22,560 bases of DNA from an uncultured Bartonella sp. GTDB lineage: Bacteria > Pseudomonadota > Alphaproteobacteria > Rhizobiales > Rhizobiaceae. The notes below the pieces were generated by a model. That model was given only the letters and a program-made list of their open reading frames with translations, did not search any database and was not told where the DNA came from. Below are positions 22,560 through 22,560 of the stretch, in pieces. Positions within the stretch are counted from its first letter, which is position 1, and each line of letters opens with the position of its first letter. The stretch is from positions 1 to 22,560 of the forward strand of contig CALTWN010000016.1 in assembly GCA_943913205.1 (NCBI GenBank), read 5' to 3'. A program made the position numbers and the translations under genes.

Positions 22560-22560
22560 T

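Overview
The window is a compact, AT-rich piece (roughly one third G+C by eye) of an alphaproteobacterial chromosome. The class-level evidence is a hemA of the glycine/succinyl-CoA type (5-aminolevulinate synthase), an F0-only ATP synthase cluster with separate b and b' subunits, two-subunit glycyl-tRNA synthetase, and Der/AtpB/AtpE sequences of alphaproteobacterial type. Some pairings (ispE next to a TrmN6-like methyltransferase, pdxH divergent from a zinc-finger-less DnaJ, a probable DUF6101 protein) recall Hyphomicrobiales as I remember them, but base composition and tight packing point to a reduced or host-associated lineage. Genus is not claimed. No tRNA, rRNA, IS element, prophage, CRISPR array or defence system is visible, and no gene-free stretch exceeds about 75 bases.

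Layout. 63-2079 (+): a membrane-anchored YfgM-like protein overlapping der. 2143-4808 (+): an unrecognised small membrane ORF, then atpI-atpB-atpE-atpF'-atpF, the F0 part of ATP synthase; F1 genes are not in the window. 4789-6504 (-): trmN6-like methyltransferase and ispE, ispE meeting atpF tail to tail. 6552-15433 (+): a probable seven-gene operon ispB, exported TPR protein, glyQ, glyS, rnhB, sua5, FAD-linked oxidase, with junctions from an 11-base overlap to a 16-base gap. 15488-15997 (+): probable DUF6101 protein, converging on purD (17253-15973, -). ubiA (+) diverges from purD and converges on pdxH (-), which diverges from a CbpA-like co-chaperone (+). A copper chaperone gene (+) then faces the hemB-hemA pair (-) across a strong palindromic terminator.

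How the genes fit together. Most serve aerobic energy metabolism and translation. IspE (MEP pathway), IspB and UbiA lead to ubiquinone; HemB and HemA make the first heme precursors, with PdxH supplying the pyridoxal phosphate HemA needs; PCuAC delivers copper, probably to cytochrome oxidase; AtpIBEF'F forms the proton channel. Der, GlyQS, Sua5 and the tRNA methyltransferase support ribosome assembly and tRNA charging or modification.

I found no convincing undescribed system. The items most worth a second look are the small ORF coupled to atpI, the absence of bamB between the yfgM-like gene and der, substitutions in IspE and PurD substrate-binding motifs, an ispB promoter/start-codon conflict, the hemBA pair, and conserved but uncharacterised neighbours (exported TPR protein, DUF6101-like protein).
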